From assembly GCA_016764835.1 (NCBI GenBank), contig JAESRD010000152.1, positions 1 through 18,085 on the forward strand: a stretch of 18,085 nucleotides of DNA, read 5' to 3'. The notes below the pieces were generated by a model. The model saw only the letters and a program-made list of their open reading frames with translations, was not told the DNA's origin and did not search any database. Source of the DNA: Paracoccaceae bacterium (lineage in GTDB: Bacteria; Pseudomonadota; Alphaproteobacteria; Rhodobacterales; Rhodobacteraceae). Shown here in pieces: positions 6,591-15,157 of this stretch (position 1 is its first letter; every line of letters begins with the position of its first letter). The translations under genes and the position numbers were made by a program.

Positions 6591-7115
6591 ATGATGACCT
6601 TTACTAAAGTTGCAGCTGTTGCTGCTATCGCGCTTGCTGGTTTTAGCGGCGCAGCGCAGGCAGCCACAGTTGGCCTGACGATCGATACTGATTTTGTTGA
6701 GTTTAATTTTGGCGCCTCAACTTGGGACGACGAATTCACATTCACAATCACAGATACCGCCTATTTACTGGTGACTGACATCTATGTGTCGGGCGACATG
6801 TTCGAAGTCAGCGCCAATGGCAGCTCCTTGGGCGAAACATCTGCCGTACCCGCCGGCGCTGGTCTTTATGAAAGCAATCCTTACATTGCCCTGTTCAGCG
6901 ATGATTTTAGCTCGGCCGTTTTCGAGCTGGCCGCTGGATCCTATACGATCTCGGGTCTGGTTTCCCAAGCTGCGACAGGGTTCACTTCAGGTGCGGGTGC
7001 TGTAAAGCTCTCTTCCTTTGACATCACCGCCGCTGTGCCTGTGCCAGCCGCTGGCCTGATGTTGCTTAGCGCATTGGGTGGTTTTGCTGGGTTGCGTCGC
7101 AAGCGCAAAGCCTAA
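6591..7115 (+). CDS. Secreted protein with VPVPA-type CTERM sorting signal
   Basis: This is a 174-residue protein. The start is placed at 6591 because GGGAGA (6579-6584) is correctly spaced and a Sec signal peptide follows directly: MMTFTKVAAVAAIALAGFSG, with cleavage after Ala-Gln-Ala near residue 24. ATG codons at 6585 and 6594 are alternatives. The C-terminal 26 residues (149-174) are VPVPAAG, a hydrophobic LMLLSALGGFAG stretch and RRKRKA, nearly the same as the tail of the 5581-6156 protein. The middle is beta-rich and low in charge. It includes an ELAAGSYTISGLV element of the kind often seen in secreted proteins that carry PEP-CTERM-like tails. Mature function is unknown. The two mature domains show no obvious similarity, so only the sorting tails are clearly related. 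It is followed by a strong terminator. Confidence 0.83.
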   Translation: MMTFTKVAAVAAIALAGFSGAAQAATVGLTIDTDFVEFNFGASTWDDEFTFTITDTAYLLVTDIYVSGDMFEVSANGSSLGETSAVPAGAGLYESNPYIALFSDDFSSAVFELAAGSYTISGLVSQAATGFTSGAGAVKLSSFDITAAVPVPAAGLMLLSALGGFAGLRRKRKA

Positions 7116-7141
7116 TTTCTAAATTACCAACCACTAATTTC

Positions 7142-7174
7142 GGGGCGTCCTTCATCGGGCGCCCCTTATTTTTT
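7142..7174 (+). terminator. Strong intrinsic terminator after the VPVPA-CTERM gene
   Basis: A 9-bp stem pairs GGGGCGTCC (7142-7150) with GGGCGCCCC (7157-7165), with one T-G wobble. The loop is TTCATC and TTATTTTTT follows. It lies about 27 bp after the stop codon. Confidence 0.9.
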
Positions 7175-7222
7175 GCCGCGACAAGCGACAATGCAACCAA
7201 GGGGCGAATAGCTTATGTTTCC

Positions 7223-7251
7223 TTGACCTTTATAGGTTTTTAACATAGATT
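7223..7251 (+). promoter_or_regulatory. Candidate sigma-70 promoter of the DEAD-box helicase gene
   Basis: TTGACC at 7223-7228 and TAGATT at 7246-7251 are separated by 17 bp. The predicted start near 7258 leaves a leader of about 85 nt. The leader holds a 7-bp GC stem (7266-7272 with 7290-7296) before the ribosome binding site AAAGGA at 7333-7338. It lies directly downstream of a strong terminator, as expected for an independent transcription unit. Confidence 0.55.
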
Positions 7252-7341
7252 TCCGGCTGACGAACGCGCGGCAATATGGCCGAGCGGGGGCCGCGCCGAG
7301 ATGCGGCTTAAAGAGCTGCTGCCATTGGCGCAAAGGACTAC

Positions 7342-8895
7342 ATGACACAATTCTCAGACCTGAACCTTGACCCAAAGGTTCTTCGTGCCGTTGTCGATAG
7401 CGGCTATGAAACCCCCACCCCCATTCAGGCCGGTGCTATCCCCCCTGCCCTTGAGGGTCGCGATGTTTTGGGCATTGCCCGAACCGGCACTGGCAAAACC
7501 GCCAGTTTCACGCTGCCAATGATCACGATTTTGCAAAAAGGCCGCGCCCGTGCCCGCATGCCACGCAGCTTGGTGCTTTGTCCGACGCGCGAATTGGCCG
7601 CCCAAGTTGCCGAGAACTTCGACACTTATGCCAAACATACCAAACTGACGAAGGCGCTGCTTATTGGTGGTGTCAGCTTTAAAGAGCAAGATATGCTCAT
7701 TGACCGGGGTGTTGATGTTCTTATCGCCACGCCGGGCCGTTTGCTTGACCATTTTGAGCGCGGCAAATTGCTGCTTACCGGCGTGCAAATCATGGTGGTT
7801 GATGAAGCTGACCGGATGCTCGACATGGGGTTCATTCCCGATATTGAGCGCATCTTTGGACTGACACCATTCACCCGCCAAACTCTGTTCTTCTCGGCGA
7901 CGATGGCCCCCGAAATTGAACGTATTACCAATATGTTCCTGTCTGCACCCGCGCGGATAGAAGTGGCGCGGGCGGCAACGACCGGTGAAAACATTGCGCA
8001 AGGCGTGGTCATGTTTAAGGCCAGCCGTAAAGACCGCGAAGCAACGGAAAAGCGCCGCTTGTTGCGTGCCATGATCGACGGTGAGGGCGAAGGCTGCACC
8101 AATGCCATCATCTTTTGTAATCGTAAGGTTGATGTTGACACCGTCGCTAAGTCGTTGAAAAAGTATAAATATAACGCAGAGCCTATCCACGGCGATCTCG
8201 ATCAATCGCAACGCATGAAGACTTTGGCCGCGTTTCGCGATGGCAGCCTAAACTTTCTTGTAGCCTCTGATGTTGCCGCCCGCGGGCTCGACATTCCGGC
8301 CGTGAGCCACGTGTTTAACTTTGATGTGCCCAGCCATGCTGAAGATTATGTGCACCGTATTGGTCGCACTGGTCGCGCCGGACGCAAGGGCACGACAATG
8401 ATGATCTGCACACCGCGTGATGAAAAAAATATGGCCGATATTGAGCGGCTGGTTCAGTCTGAGATCCCTCGGCTCGACAACCCGCTTAAGCCCAAAGCAA
8501 GCACAGAGGCTGAGCCTGAGGCCAAGGTTGAAGAAGCCAGCGCAGAACCAGCAAAAGCGACGGCCGAGCGCCCTGCCCGCACCCGCACAAGAAGCCGGTC
8601 GCGGAACAAACCCGAGCCGCAGAACACCGTCGCAGCGGAAGAGACCGCAGCCCCGGCGCCTGTCGCCGCTGAGCCGTCTCCGGAAGTTGAAGCGGCACCA
8701 AAGCCGCAAAAAATCCAAGGGCAAAATCAGGCTCAGAACCAAAACCGTAACAATACGCGCAATGAGCGCGGCGGTCGGCGGTCAAACAACCGGCGGCGCG
8801 ATGAAAGCTTCGTCGGCTTGGGTGAAGATGCGCCCGGGTTTATAATGATGAGTTTTGATGAGCGCTTGGCGCTTAATAGCGAAGAGGCAGGCTAA
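7342..8895 (+). CDS. DEAD-box ATP-dependent RNA helicase (RhlE-like)
   Basis: This is a 517-residue protein. The core has all the expected motifs: Q motif around FSDLNLDP with PTPIQ (25-29), motif I ARTGTGKT (46-53, Lys52), PTRELA (81-86), TPGRLLD (130-136), DEAD (154-157), SAT (185-187), then the second RecA-like domain with a DVAARGLDIP segment and HRIGRTGRAG near 340. From about residue 375 there is a low-complexity tail rich in Ala, Glu, Pro, Arg, Gln and Asn (including an RTRTRSRSRN run), which is probably a disordered RNA- or partner-binding extension. The last 25 residues (LGEDAPGFIMMSFDERLALN) look ordered again. Such helicases remodel ribosomal precursors and mRNA, often at low temperature. 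The exact subfamily (RhlE versus other DeaD-like) is inferred. It is convergent with the RNase J operon across a shared terminator; a degradosome link is only suggestive. Confidence 0.95.
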   Translation: MTQFSDLNLDPKVLRAVVDSGYETPTPIQAGAIPPALEGRDVLGIARTGTGKTASFTLPMITILQKGRARARMPRSLVLCPTRELAAQVAENFDTYAKHTKLTKALLIGGVSFKEQDMLIDRGVDVLIATPGRLLDHFERGKLLLTGVQIMVVDEADRMLDMGFIPDIERIFGLTPFTRQTLFFSATMAPEIERITNMFLSAPARIEVARAATTGENIAQGVVMFKASRKDREATEKRRLLRAMIDGEGEGCTNAIIFCNRKVDVDTVAKSLKKYKYNAEPIHGDLDQSQRMKTLAAFRDGSLNFLVASDVAARGLDIPAVSHVFNFDVPSHAEDYVHRIGRTGRAGRKGTTMMICTPRDEKNMADIERLVQSEIPRLDNPLKPKASTEAEPEAKVEEASAEPAKATAERPARTRTRSRSRNKPEPQNTVAAEETAAPAPVAAEPSPEVEAAPKPQKIQGQNQAQNQNRNNTRNERGGRRSNNRRRDESFVGLGEDAPGFIMMSFDERLALNSEEAG

Positions 8896-8923
8896 CCGCC
8901 GCTTCATGCTTTAACAATAATTC

Positions 8924-8952
8924 AAAAGGCCCGGCAAATTGCCGGGCCTTTT
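8924..8952. terminator. Bidirectional intrinsic terminator between helicase and rnj
   Basis: A near-perfect hairpin: AAAAGGCCCGGC (8924-8935) pairs with GCCGGGCCTTTT (8941-8952) around AAATT. The A-run on the left and T-run on the right give a U-tract in both transcription directions. The helicase stop is 29 bp to the left and the rnj stop 10 bp to the right, so it can end both convergent units. Confidence 0.93.
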
Positions 8953-8961
8953 GCTTTGTAT

Positions 8962-10626
8962 CTAGCCGAGACGACTGACCACGACGGTCACTTCCGGCTT
9001 TTTGCCGATCTCGTTCTGCGCAGACCGACGCACGATATTGCGCAGCTCTTTATCAAGTTGCTTCTCGTTCTTCAGCAGTTTTTTCGACGCTTTGTTCACG
9101 AATTTGCTCAAGTCGCGTTCCAGCGCCTCGACCAAACCGCCATCAGAGCGCCCAACTTCTGGCAGCCCCATGGTTTCGCACCACGGATCGCCTAAGGCTT
9201 CGTCCTGCTCATCAACAATCAGCGTCACCAGAACATGGCCGTTGAGTGCCATGCGGATCCGGTCGCGGATCACGCCATCAAGCGCGCCTATCATAACCTG
9301 GCCGTCAATATAGGTGCGCCCGGTTTCAATATATTCTGCAACTTTAGGCGCATTGCCCGACAGGTCGATCATCATGCCATTTGTGGCGACAATCGACTTG
9401 ATGCCGGCCTCTTCGCCCAGCTTGGCATGAATGCGCAAATGCCGGTGTTCGCCGTGCATTGGGATCAACATTTGCGGCTTTATGATCTGGTGCATCTCTT
9501 GCAGATCGGGCCGGTTCGCGTGACCTGACACATGGTAGAGCGCAGGATCATCAACAATATCAACGCCCTTTTCAGAGAACTGGTTCATGATCCGGATCAC
9601 GCCGCGCTCATTGCCCGGAATGGTTGAGGACGAGAACAAGAACATGTCACCCTCTTTGAGCGACAGCCCCATATAAGAGCCATTGGCCAACTGAGCCGAA
9701 GCGGCACGCCGCTCGCCCTGGCTGCCTGTTACCAGCAAAAACACTTTTTCGCGGGGTAGATCATTAGCTTCTTCTGGGCTGATCGTCTCAGTGAAACCAG
9801 TCAGAAGACCTGTCTCCAAAGCCGCCTGGGTCATCTTCCGCATTGAGCGGCCCAGCAGGCAAACCGAACGGCCAGAGGCCTCTGCAGCCAGTGCCAGCGT
9901 CTTGAGACGTGCAACATTCGAAGCGAATGTAGTGGCCACGACCATGCCCGGCGCATCGGTGAACAATTTTTCAATATTGCCCGAAAGCGACGCCTCGGAG
10001 CGGCCCGGATTGGGCGAGAAGATATTGGTCGAGTCGCAGGTCAGAACCTTGACGCCGTCTTTGGCAATCGAGGCCCAAAGCGCGCGGTCAAAGGGTTCGC
10101 CAACAATCGGGGTCTCATCAATTTTGAAATCGCCCGAATGCACGATACGGCCATCTGGCGTGTCGATCACCAGCCCGGCGCTTTCAGGGATCGAGTGGCT
10201 GATTGGCACGAAGCCAACGCTAAACGGCCCAAGCTGGGTCACTTCTGGCCAAGCCTCGACAATGCGCAGCGCGCTTTCAGGCGCACCAGCTTCATCAAGC
10301 TTGCCGCGCGCGATCTTGCCGGTAAATTTACGGGCAATTACCGGCACGCGCAGTTTGTCCCAGTAATGGCCAATCGCACCAACATGGTCTTCATGCGCAT
10401 GGGTGACAAAAATCGCTTCAATGCGGCTCTTGTTGGCCTCAAGCCATGCAATGTCTGGCAGGATGATATCCAGCCCCGGTGTCGTGTCCATGTCTGGAAA
10501 TGTAATACCGAGGTCAACGACAATCAGCCGCTCCTTGCCCGGTTTTCCATAGCCGTAAACATAGGCATTCATGCCGATCTCGCCCGCGCCACCGAGGGGG
10601 AGGTAAATCAGTCTTTCGCCGCTCAT
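8962..10626 (-). CDS. rnj: Ribonuclease J
   Basis: This is a 554-residue metallo-beta-lactamase/beta-CASP nuclease. The zinc-binding HxHxDH motif is HAHEDH (76-81); SGDFKID follows, with the beta-CASP motifs SSSTIPGNE and VSGHANRPDL, and PMHGEHRH near residue 395. This order and length match RNase J, a 5'-3' exonuclease and endonuclease for mRNA decay and rRNA maturation that many alphaproteobacteria use. The C-terminal region (about 450-554) with its Lys-rich helix corresponds to the usual RNase J C-terminal domain. The start ATG overlaps the coaX stop (ATGA), which indicates translational coupling. It is the last gene of the nuo-birA-coaX-rnj unit and is followed 10 bp later by the bidirectional terminator. 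Confidence 0.96.
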   Translation of the reverse strand: MSGERLIYLPLGGAGEIGMNAYVYGYGKPGKERLIVVDLGITFPDMDTTPGLDIILPDIAWLEANKSRIEAIFVTHAHEDHVGAIGHYWDKLRVPVIARKFTGKIARGKLDEAGAPESALRIVEAWPEVTQLGPFSVGFVPISHSIPESAGLVIDTPDGRIVHSGDFKIDETPIVGEPFDRALWASIAKDGVKVLTCDSTNIFSPNPGRSEASLSGNIEKLFTDAPGMVVATTFASNVARLKTLALAAEASGRSVCLLGRSMRKMTQAALETGLLTGFTETISPEEANDLPREKVFLLVTGSQGERRAASAQLANGSYMGLSLKEGDMFLFSSSTIPGNERGVIRIMNQFSEKGVDIVDDPALYHVSGHANRPDLQEMHQIIKPQMLIPMHGEHRHLRIHAKLGEEAGIKSIVATNGMMIDLSGNAPKVAEYIETGRTYIDGQVMIGALDGVIRDRIRMALNGHVLVTLIVDEQDEALGDPWCETMGLPEVGRSDGGLVEALERDLSKFVNKASKKLLKNEKQLDKELRNIVRRSAQNEIGKKPEVTVVVSRLG

Positions 10627-11396
10627 CGCGTATCCCTATTATAGTTGTGGATGACGGTCAGCCCGTGCATCGTCAAATCATCTTCAATTTTGTTAAACAG
10701 CACATCGCCTTGCGCGAACAAAGAGGCAAGACCACCTGTGCCGATTATCTTCATTTGTCGGTCTCTTTCGCCGCGAATGCGGTCGCAAATACCACGGACC
10801 AGGCCGACATAGCCCCAGAAAATTCCAGACTGCATACATGCCACAGTATTGGTGCCAATAACAGCCTGCGGCTTGCTCACATCTACATGAGGCAAAGCAG
10901 CCGCGGATTGGTGCAACGCTTGCAGGCTCAGGTTCACACCGGGCGCGATTGCGCCGCCAATATAAGCGCCGTCAGTATCGACCACATCAAATGTCGTCGC
11001 CGTGCCAAAATCGACAATGATAAGATCACCGCCATGGCGGTCAAAGGCGCCAGCTGTGTTGACCAAGCGGTCAGGGCCAACTTGGGTGCCTGCATCAACC
11101 CGCGGCAGTACGGGCAGCGCGCAGTCAGGTTTGCCAACCACCAGCGGCCGGCAACCAAAGTAACGGTCGGCGAAAACGCGCAAGTTAAACACCACACGCG
11201 GCACGGTTGATGAGATGATCACAGCGTCGATTTCGACATCTATGTTTTGGTGGCGCAGCAAGGTGGAGAGCCAGACATAATATTGGTCTGCGGTGCGCTG
11301 CCATTCGGTGGCCGTGCGCCATGTGGCGATAAAGCCGGTGCCATCCCAGATAGAAAACACCGTGTTGGTATTACCGCAATCAATCGCCAGAAGCAT
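10623..11396 (-). CDS. coaX: Type III pantothenate kinase
   Basis: This is a 257-residue protein, a normal CoaX length. It phosphorylates pantothenate in the first step of coenzyme A synthesis. Visible acetate-kinase/ASKHA-fold motifs are the phosphate loop AIDCGNTNT (4-12), GPDRLVNT with the catalytic Asp in the middle, and DFGTATTFD. IGGAIAPGVNLS and the IGTGGLA loop follow. The start at 11396 is supported by GGGAGG a few bases upstream and by the family consensus beginning MLLAIDCGNTN. A longer in-frame reading back to 11669 would overlap birA and adds unrelated sequence. It lies 13 bp after birA and overlaps rnj by 4 bp. Unlike type I (CoaA) enzymes, type III kinases are generally not feedback-inhibited by CoA. 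Confidence 0.95.
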   Translation of the reverse strand: MLLAIDCGNTNTVFSIWDGTGFIATWRTATEWQRTADQYYVWLSTLLRHQNIDVEIDAVIISSTVPRVVFNLRVFADRYFGCRPLVVGKPDCALPVLPRVDAGTQVGPDRLVNTAGAFDRHGGDLIIVDFGTATTFDVVDTDGAYIGGAIAPGVNLSLQALHQSAAALPHVDVSKPQAVIGTNTVACMQSGIFWGYVGLVRGICDRIRGERDRQMKIIGTGGLASLFAQGDVLFNKIEDDLTMHGLTVIHNYNRDTR

Positions 11397-11409
11397 CACA
11401 GCCTCCCTT

Positions 11410-12156
11410 TTAGAAAAATACGTCCGCAGCGGCGATGGTTTTGGGTCCATCATCACAGCCGAGAACAAGGTTACCGTCTTTATCAATGGTTTCAAACCGG
11501 CCCGTGACAATGTTGTCGCCGGTACGGGCTTTGGTAGTTTGGCCAAGCCTGGCGGCATGGCGCAGCCACGCTTCGCGTATGGGGGCAAAGCCATCTGCGC
11601 AAAACTGCGCTTCCAACTTGGCGAAACTGCGCGCCAAAAGCCCCAAGAACGCGCCGGGGCTGACATCACCGCCTAGCGCGACGGGCGCAAAAGCGCCGCC
11701 TTGGTCATCTGGCGCTTGGGCTAGGTTGACGCCAAAGCCAATAGACAGCCAGTTCACCTGCCCGGATGTTCCATTGGCCTCAAGCAAAATACCTGCAACT
11801 TTGCCCCCATCGAGCAACACATCATTGGGCCATTTGAGCGCCAGATCGCGGTTTCCAGAATGCATTTTTAGGGCTGAAAGAAGTGCGAGTGCGGCAATGA
11901 ATGACCGTTGGGCGGCTTGTGATGGGCTGGCTATTGGCCGGTAGATCAGCGTTGCGGCAAGGTTGCCTGCCGGTTGCACCCACGTCTTGCCTTGCCTGCC
12001 ACGCGCGGCGGTTTGCTCGGCCGCCATAATCCATGTTGGCCGAGACAGCGAGGTCGCGCGGCGCGCGGCCTCCGTCATTGTGCTATCGACGCGGGTAAGA
12101 ACCACTCGGTCATAGCCATCTGGCCAGCCGTTTGTCGCGCTGGGTTTAGTTGGCAA
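11410..12156 (-). CDS. birA: Biotin--[acetyl-CoA-carboxylase] ligase (group I, no HTH domain)
   Basis: This is a 248-residue protein that attaches biotin to carboxylase carrier domains. Motifs: [11 protein letters not shown] (about 24-34), the biotinyl-AMP loop [10 protein letters not shown] (50-59), [21 protein letters not shown] in the centre and a C-terminal SH3-like [19 protein letters not shown]. There is no N-terminal winged-helix domain, so this is the catalytic-only form and not the biotin-operon repressor. The ATP/biotin loop ends GKTW rather than the common GRxW, a conservative change. The start is uncertain: no ATG or GTG precedes the conserved [10 protein letters not shown] block. 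The best candidate is the TTG at 12156, which overlaps the 3' end of nuoN by 11 bp and implies coupling to nuoN translation. Confidence 0.92.
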   Translation of the reverse strand: MPTKPSATNGWPDGYDRVVLTRVDSTMTEAARRATSLSRPTWIMAAEQTAARGRQGKTWVQPAGNLAATLIYRPIASPSQAAQRSFIAALALLSALKMHSGNRDLALKWPNDVLLDGGKVAGILLEANGTSGQVNWLSIGFGVNLAQAPDDQGGAFAPVALGGDVSPGAFLGLLARSFAKLEAQFCADGFAPIREAWLRHAARLGQTTKARTGDNIVTGRFETIDKDGNLVLGCDDGPKTIAAADVFF

Positions 12157-13585
12157 TCGACGCAGCCGCAGCGGCGGCCAAAGGCTCTAAGCCAAACAGG
12201 TTGAACACGCCAAAGACCATGGCCGCAGCCGAGACCACCAAGAAGCCCCAAAGCACTGGTGATGTTGATGGATCAAGCGGCGCGTCACGCTCTTCGCCGA
12301 AATACATGTAGTAGACGATGCGCAGGTAATAGAAGGCGCTGATGACCGAGGCGACAACCCCGGCAACAGCCAGCCAAGCTATGCCGCCTTCAACCGCAGC
12401 GCGAAGCACATAGAACTTGCCGAAGAAGCCAACCATTGGCGGCACACCAGCCATGCTGAACAGCAGGATCAACATCGCCAAAGCCCGCAAAGGTTCGCGT
12501 TTGGAATATTGGTGAAGCGCGCCGATATCGGTGACCGGTCGGCCATCTTTTTCCATCATGAGGATGAAGGCAAAAGTCCCAATATTCATGGTCACATAGA
12601 TGGCCAGATATATCAGCATGGCGCGCACGCCAAAGGCGGTGCCCGAGGCGAGGCCCATCAGGGCAAAGCCCATGTGGCTGATTGAAGAATAGGCCATCAT
12701 CCGTTTGATATTGGTTTGGCCGATCGCCGCAACCGCGCCGACGAACATGGAGGCCAATGAGAGCATGGCTAAGATTTGCTGCCATTGCCCGGTAATTTCG
12801 CCGAATGCATCATGCAAAACACGGGCGAAAAGTGCCATGGCGGCAATTTTGGGGGCGGTGGCAAAAAAGGCGGTAACCGGGGTCGGAGAGCCTTCATAGA
12901 CATCAGGTGTCCACATATGGAACGGGGCAGCCGAGACTTTGAATGCCAGCCCGGCCATCAGGAAGACCAAGCCGAACAGCAGGCCCAATGTGAACTCATG
13001 TTCAACCGAGACAATGATGCCAGAGAACAAAGTGGTGCCAGCGAAGCCGTAGGTAAGCGAGGCGCCGTAGAGCAGCAGCCCAGAGGACAAAGCGCCAAGC
13101 ACGAAATATTTCAGGCCCGCTTCGGTCGATTTTTCGCTGTCGCGGCGCAAAGCGGCAATAACATACAGCGCCAAGCTTTGCAGCTCTAGCCCCATATAGA
13201 GCACCATCAAGTCGCCTGCGGAGACCATGACCATCATGCCGACAACGGCAAGGATCACCAAGATCGGGTATTCGAACCGCAGCAGGTTGCGCCGAATGAG
13301 ATAGCCCTGCCCCATGAACAAAACCGATGCTGCCGAGAGCAGAATGGCGACTTTGGCAAAGCGGGCAAAGCTGTCATCGTTGAAGCTGCCATCAAAAGCA
13401 GTGACATCGCCGTGGCCGCTCCAGCCGATCCAAAAAGCGACGCCAACAAAGAGCAGCGATGTGATGGCGACCAGCGGTCGGGCCATCTCGTCTTTGCCAG
13501 TATAGACAGCCGCCAGCAGAGCAATAATCGCAAACAGCGACAGGGTGATCTCAGGCAGAATGATTTGCAGGTCAGATGTGATCAT
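12146..13585 (-). CDS. nuoN: NADH-quinone oxidoreductase subunit N
   Basis: This is a 479-residue antiporter-like subunit in the proximal part of the complex I proton-pumping arm. It is almost entirely transmembrane, with about 14 predicted helices. Key charged residues are present: Glu in [12 protein letters not shown] (helix 5) and Lys in [20 protein letters not shown] (helix 7), plus [11 protein letters not shown]. The start is set at the ATG at 13585, which is 5 nt from AGGAGC at 13596-13591. A GTG at 13588 would leave only 2 nt and is less likely. It lies 9 bp after nuoM, with the Shine-Dalgarno overlapping the nuoM stop. The 3' end runs into birA. Confidence 0.96.
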   Translation of the reverse strand: MITSDLQIILPEITLSLFAIIALLAAVYTGKDEMARPLVAITSLLFVGVAFWIGWSGHGDVTAFDGSFNDDSFARFAKVAILLSAASVLFMGQGYLIRRNLLRFEYPILVILAVVGMMVMVSAGDLMVLYMGLELQSLALYVIAALRRDSEKSTEAGLKYFVLGALSSGLLLYGASLTYGFAGTTLFSGIIVSVEHEFTLGLLFGLVFLMAGLAFKVSAAPFHMWTPDVYEGSPTPVTAFFATAPKIAAMALFARVLHDAFGEITGQWQQILAMLSLASMFVGAVAAIGQTNIKRMMAYSSISHMGFALMGLASGTAFGVRAMLIYLAIYVTMNIGTFAFILMMEKDGRPVTDIGALHQYSKREPLRALAMLILLFSMAGVPPMVGFFGKFYVLRAAVEGGIAWLAVAGVVASVISAFYYLRIVYYMYFGEERDAPLDPSTSPVLWGFLVVSAAAMVFGVFNLFGLEPLAAAAAASIAN

Positions 13586-13594
13586 CACCGGCTC

Positions 13595-15157
13595 CTAATG
13601 CGACGCTACTTGGCTAATACCGGAGACAGCTGCCTGCGCGGTTTCAACCTGACCGAGCAGCGCGGTGACGCTGGGGCCAATGATATCAGTGATCAGCGCC
13701 GGGTAGACGCCGAGGAGAATTGTCATAACGATAAGGGGCGCAAAGATCAATTTTTCACGCGTATTCATATCGGTGATGGAGCGCAAAGCTTCCTTGATAA
13801 GGTCACCCAAAACCACGCGGCGGTAGAGCCACAGCGCATAAGAGGCCGAAAGGACAACGCCGAACGTTGCGAAAGCGGCGACCCAAGTATTGGCTTGGAA
13901 GATACCCATAAGAGTGAGGAACTCGCCGACGAAACCAGAAGTGCCCGGGAGGCCAACATTGGCCATGGTAAACAACATGAAGACCAGCGCGTAGGTGGGC
14001 ATCCGGTTGATCAAGCCGCCGTAAGCGTCGATCTCGCGGGTATGCATCCGGTCATAAATGACACCGACGCAGAGGAACAGCGCGCCAGAGATAAAGCCGT
14101 GGCTGATCATCTGGAAGATTGCACCATCTAAGCCCTGCTGGTTCATTGAGAAGATACCGGCGGTGACATAGCCCATATGGGCGACGGATGAATAGGCGAT
14201 GAGCTTCTTCATATCTGACTGCACCAGAGCCACCAGAGAAGTGTAGACGATGGCAATGGCCGACATCCACAACACCATTGGCGCAAAGAGTTCTGAGGCG
14301 TTGGGGAACATGGGGAGGCTAAAGCGCAAGAAGCCGTAGCCGCCCATTTTCAAAAGAATCGCGGCAAGTACGACCGAGCCAGCGGTTGGCGCTTGAACGT
14401 GGGCGTCGGGCAGCCAGGTGTGGAACGGCCACATTGGCATTTTGACCGCGAAGCTGGCGAAGAAGGCGAGGAACAGGAGTGTCTGCACACCGCCGACGAT
14501 TTGCACGCCGAGCACCGAGAAATCTGTAGCTCCGAAGGCGAATGTTAAGAGCGCCGTCTCGCCCTCGCCGCAGCCGCCAATACAGGTCGTGCCGGAAATG
14601 GTGAACATCGCCACCATGGCAACCAGCATCAGCACTGAGCCGAGGAAGGTATAAAGGAAGAATTTGAATGCCGCATAGACCCGGTTCGCCCCGCCCCAGA
14701 TCCCGATGATCAGGAACATTGGGATCAGGCCAGCCTCAAAGAACAGGTAGAACAAGACCAGATCGAGCGCCATGAACACGCCGAGCATCAGCGTTTCTAG
14801 CAATAGGAACGCGATCATGAATTCTTTGACGCGCTTATCGACGGTCCAACAGGCGCCGATAACCAGCGGCATGAGGAAGGTTGAAAGCATGACGAATAGG
14901 ATGCTGATCCCGTCAACGCCCATCCGGTAATGCAGGCCGACCAACCAAGTGCGGTCTTCGACAAACTGGAAGTCTGTGTTGGACGCGTCAAACCCGAAGA
15001 GGATGAACAGCGAAACCACGAAGGTGAAGATGGTTGTGGCCAGAGCCACCCATTTCGCATTCGCCTGTGCGGCCTCATCATCGCCGCGCAGGAACAGCGC
15101 CAAGATTACCGCGCCGACCAGCGGGATAAAAGTCGTCAGTGACAGAAGATTGCCCAT
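13595..15157 (-). CDS. nuoM: NADH-quinone oxidoreductase subunit M
   Basis: This is a 520-residue antiporter-like proton-pumping subunit of complex I. The conserved helix-5 glutamate lies in [20 protein letters not shown] and the helix-7 lysine in [18 protein letters not shown]. Typical NuoM blocks [20 protein letters not shown] and [10 protein letters not shown] follow. The start ATG at 15157 shares one base with the nuoL stop (TGATG) and has GGAGG upstream inside nuoL. An in-frame reading 10 codons longer would lack this signal. An unusual short insert with two Cys ([11 protein letters not shown], coded near 14560-14590) lies in the loop before helix 7. Confidence 0.96.
   Translation of the reverse strand: MGNLLSLTTFIPLVGAVILALFLRGDDEAAQANAKWVALATTIFTFVVSLFILFGFDASNTDFQFVEDRTWLVGLHYRMGVDGISILFVMLSTFLMPLVIGACWTVDKRVKEFMIAFLLLETLMLGVFMALDLVLFYLFFEAGLIPMFLIIGIWGGANRVYAAFKFFLYTFLGSVLMLVAMVAMFTISGTTCIGGCGEGETALLTFAFGATDFSVLGVQIVGGVQTLLFLAFFASFAVKMPMWPFHTWLPDAHVQAPTAGSVVLAAILLKMGGYGFLRFSLPMFPNASELFAPMVLWMSAIAIVYTSLVALVQSDMKKLIAYSSVAHMGYVTAGIFSMNQQGLDGAIFQMISHGFISGALFLCVGVIYDRMHTREIDAYGGLINRMPTYALVFMLFTMANVGLPGTSGFVGEFLTLMGIFQANTWVAAFATFGVVLSASYALWLYRRVVLGDLIKEALRSITDMNTREKLIFAPLIVMTILLGVYPALITDIIGPSVTALLGQVETAQAAVSGISQVASH

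Noticed and set aside
7266..7335. tRNA-Ser-like string (ATGGCCGAGCGG) in the helicase leader
   Set aside because: Only the D-arm-like bases resemble a tRNA. No T-arm (GTTCRA) or matching acceptor stem follows.
9791..10366. Long plus-strand open frame opposite rnj
   Set aside because: Antisense to a clear RNase J gene, with no ribosome binding site and Arg/Ser/Pro-rich sequence typical of a shadow frame.
11397..11669. N-terminal extension of coaX
   Set aside because: Overlaps birA and encodes sequence unlike CoaX. The ATG at 11396 has a GGGAGG site and the family start.
13412..14131. 239-codon plus-strand open frame opposite nuoN/nuoM
   Set aside because: Highly charged, His/Asp/Gln-rich shadow of membrane-protein codons, spanning the nuoM-nuoN junction. 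No start signal or family resemblance.
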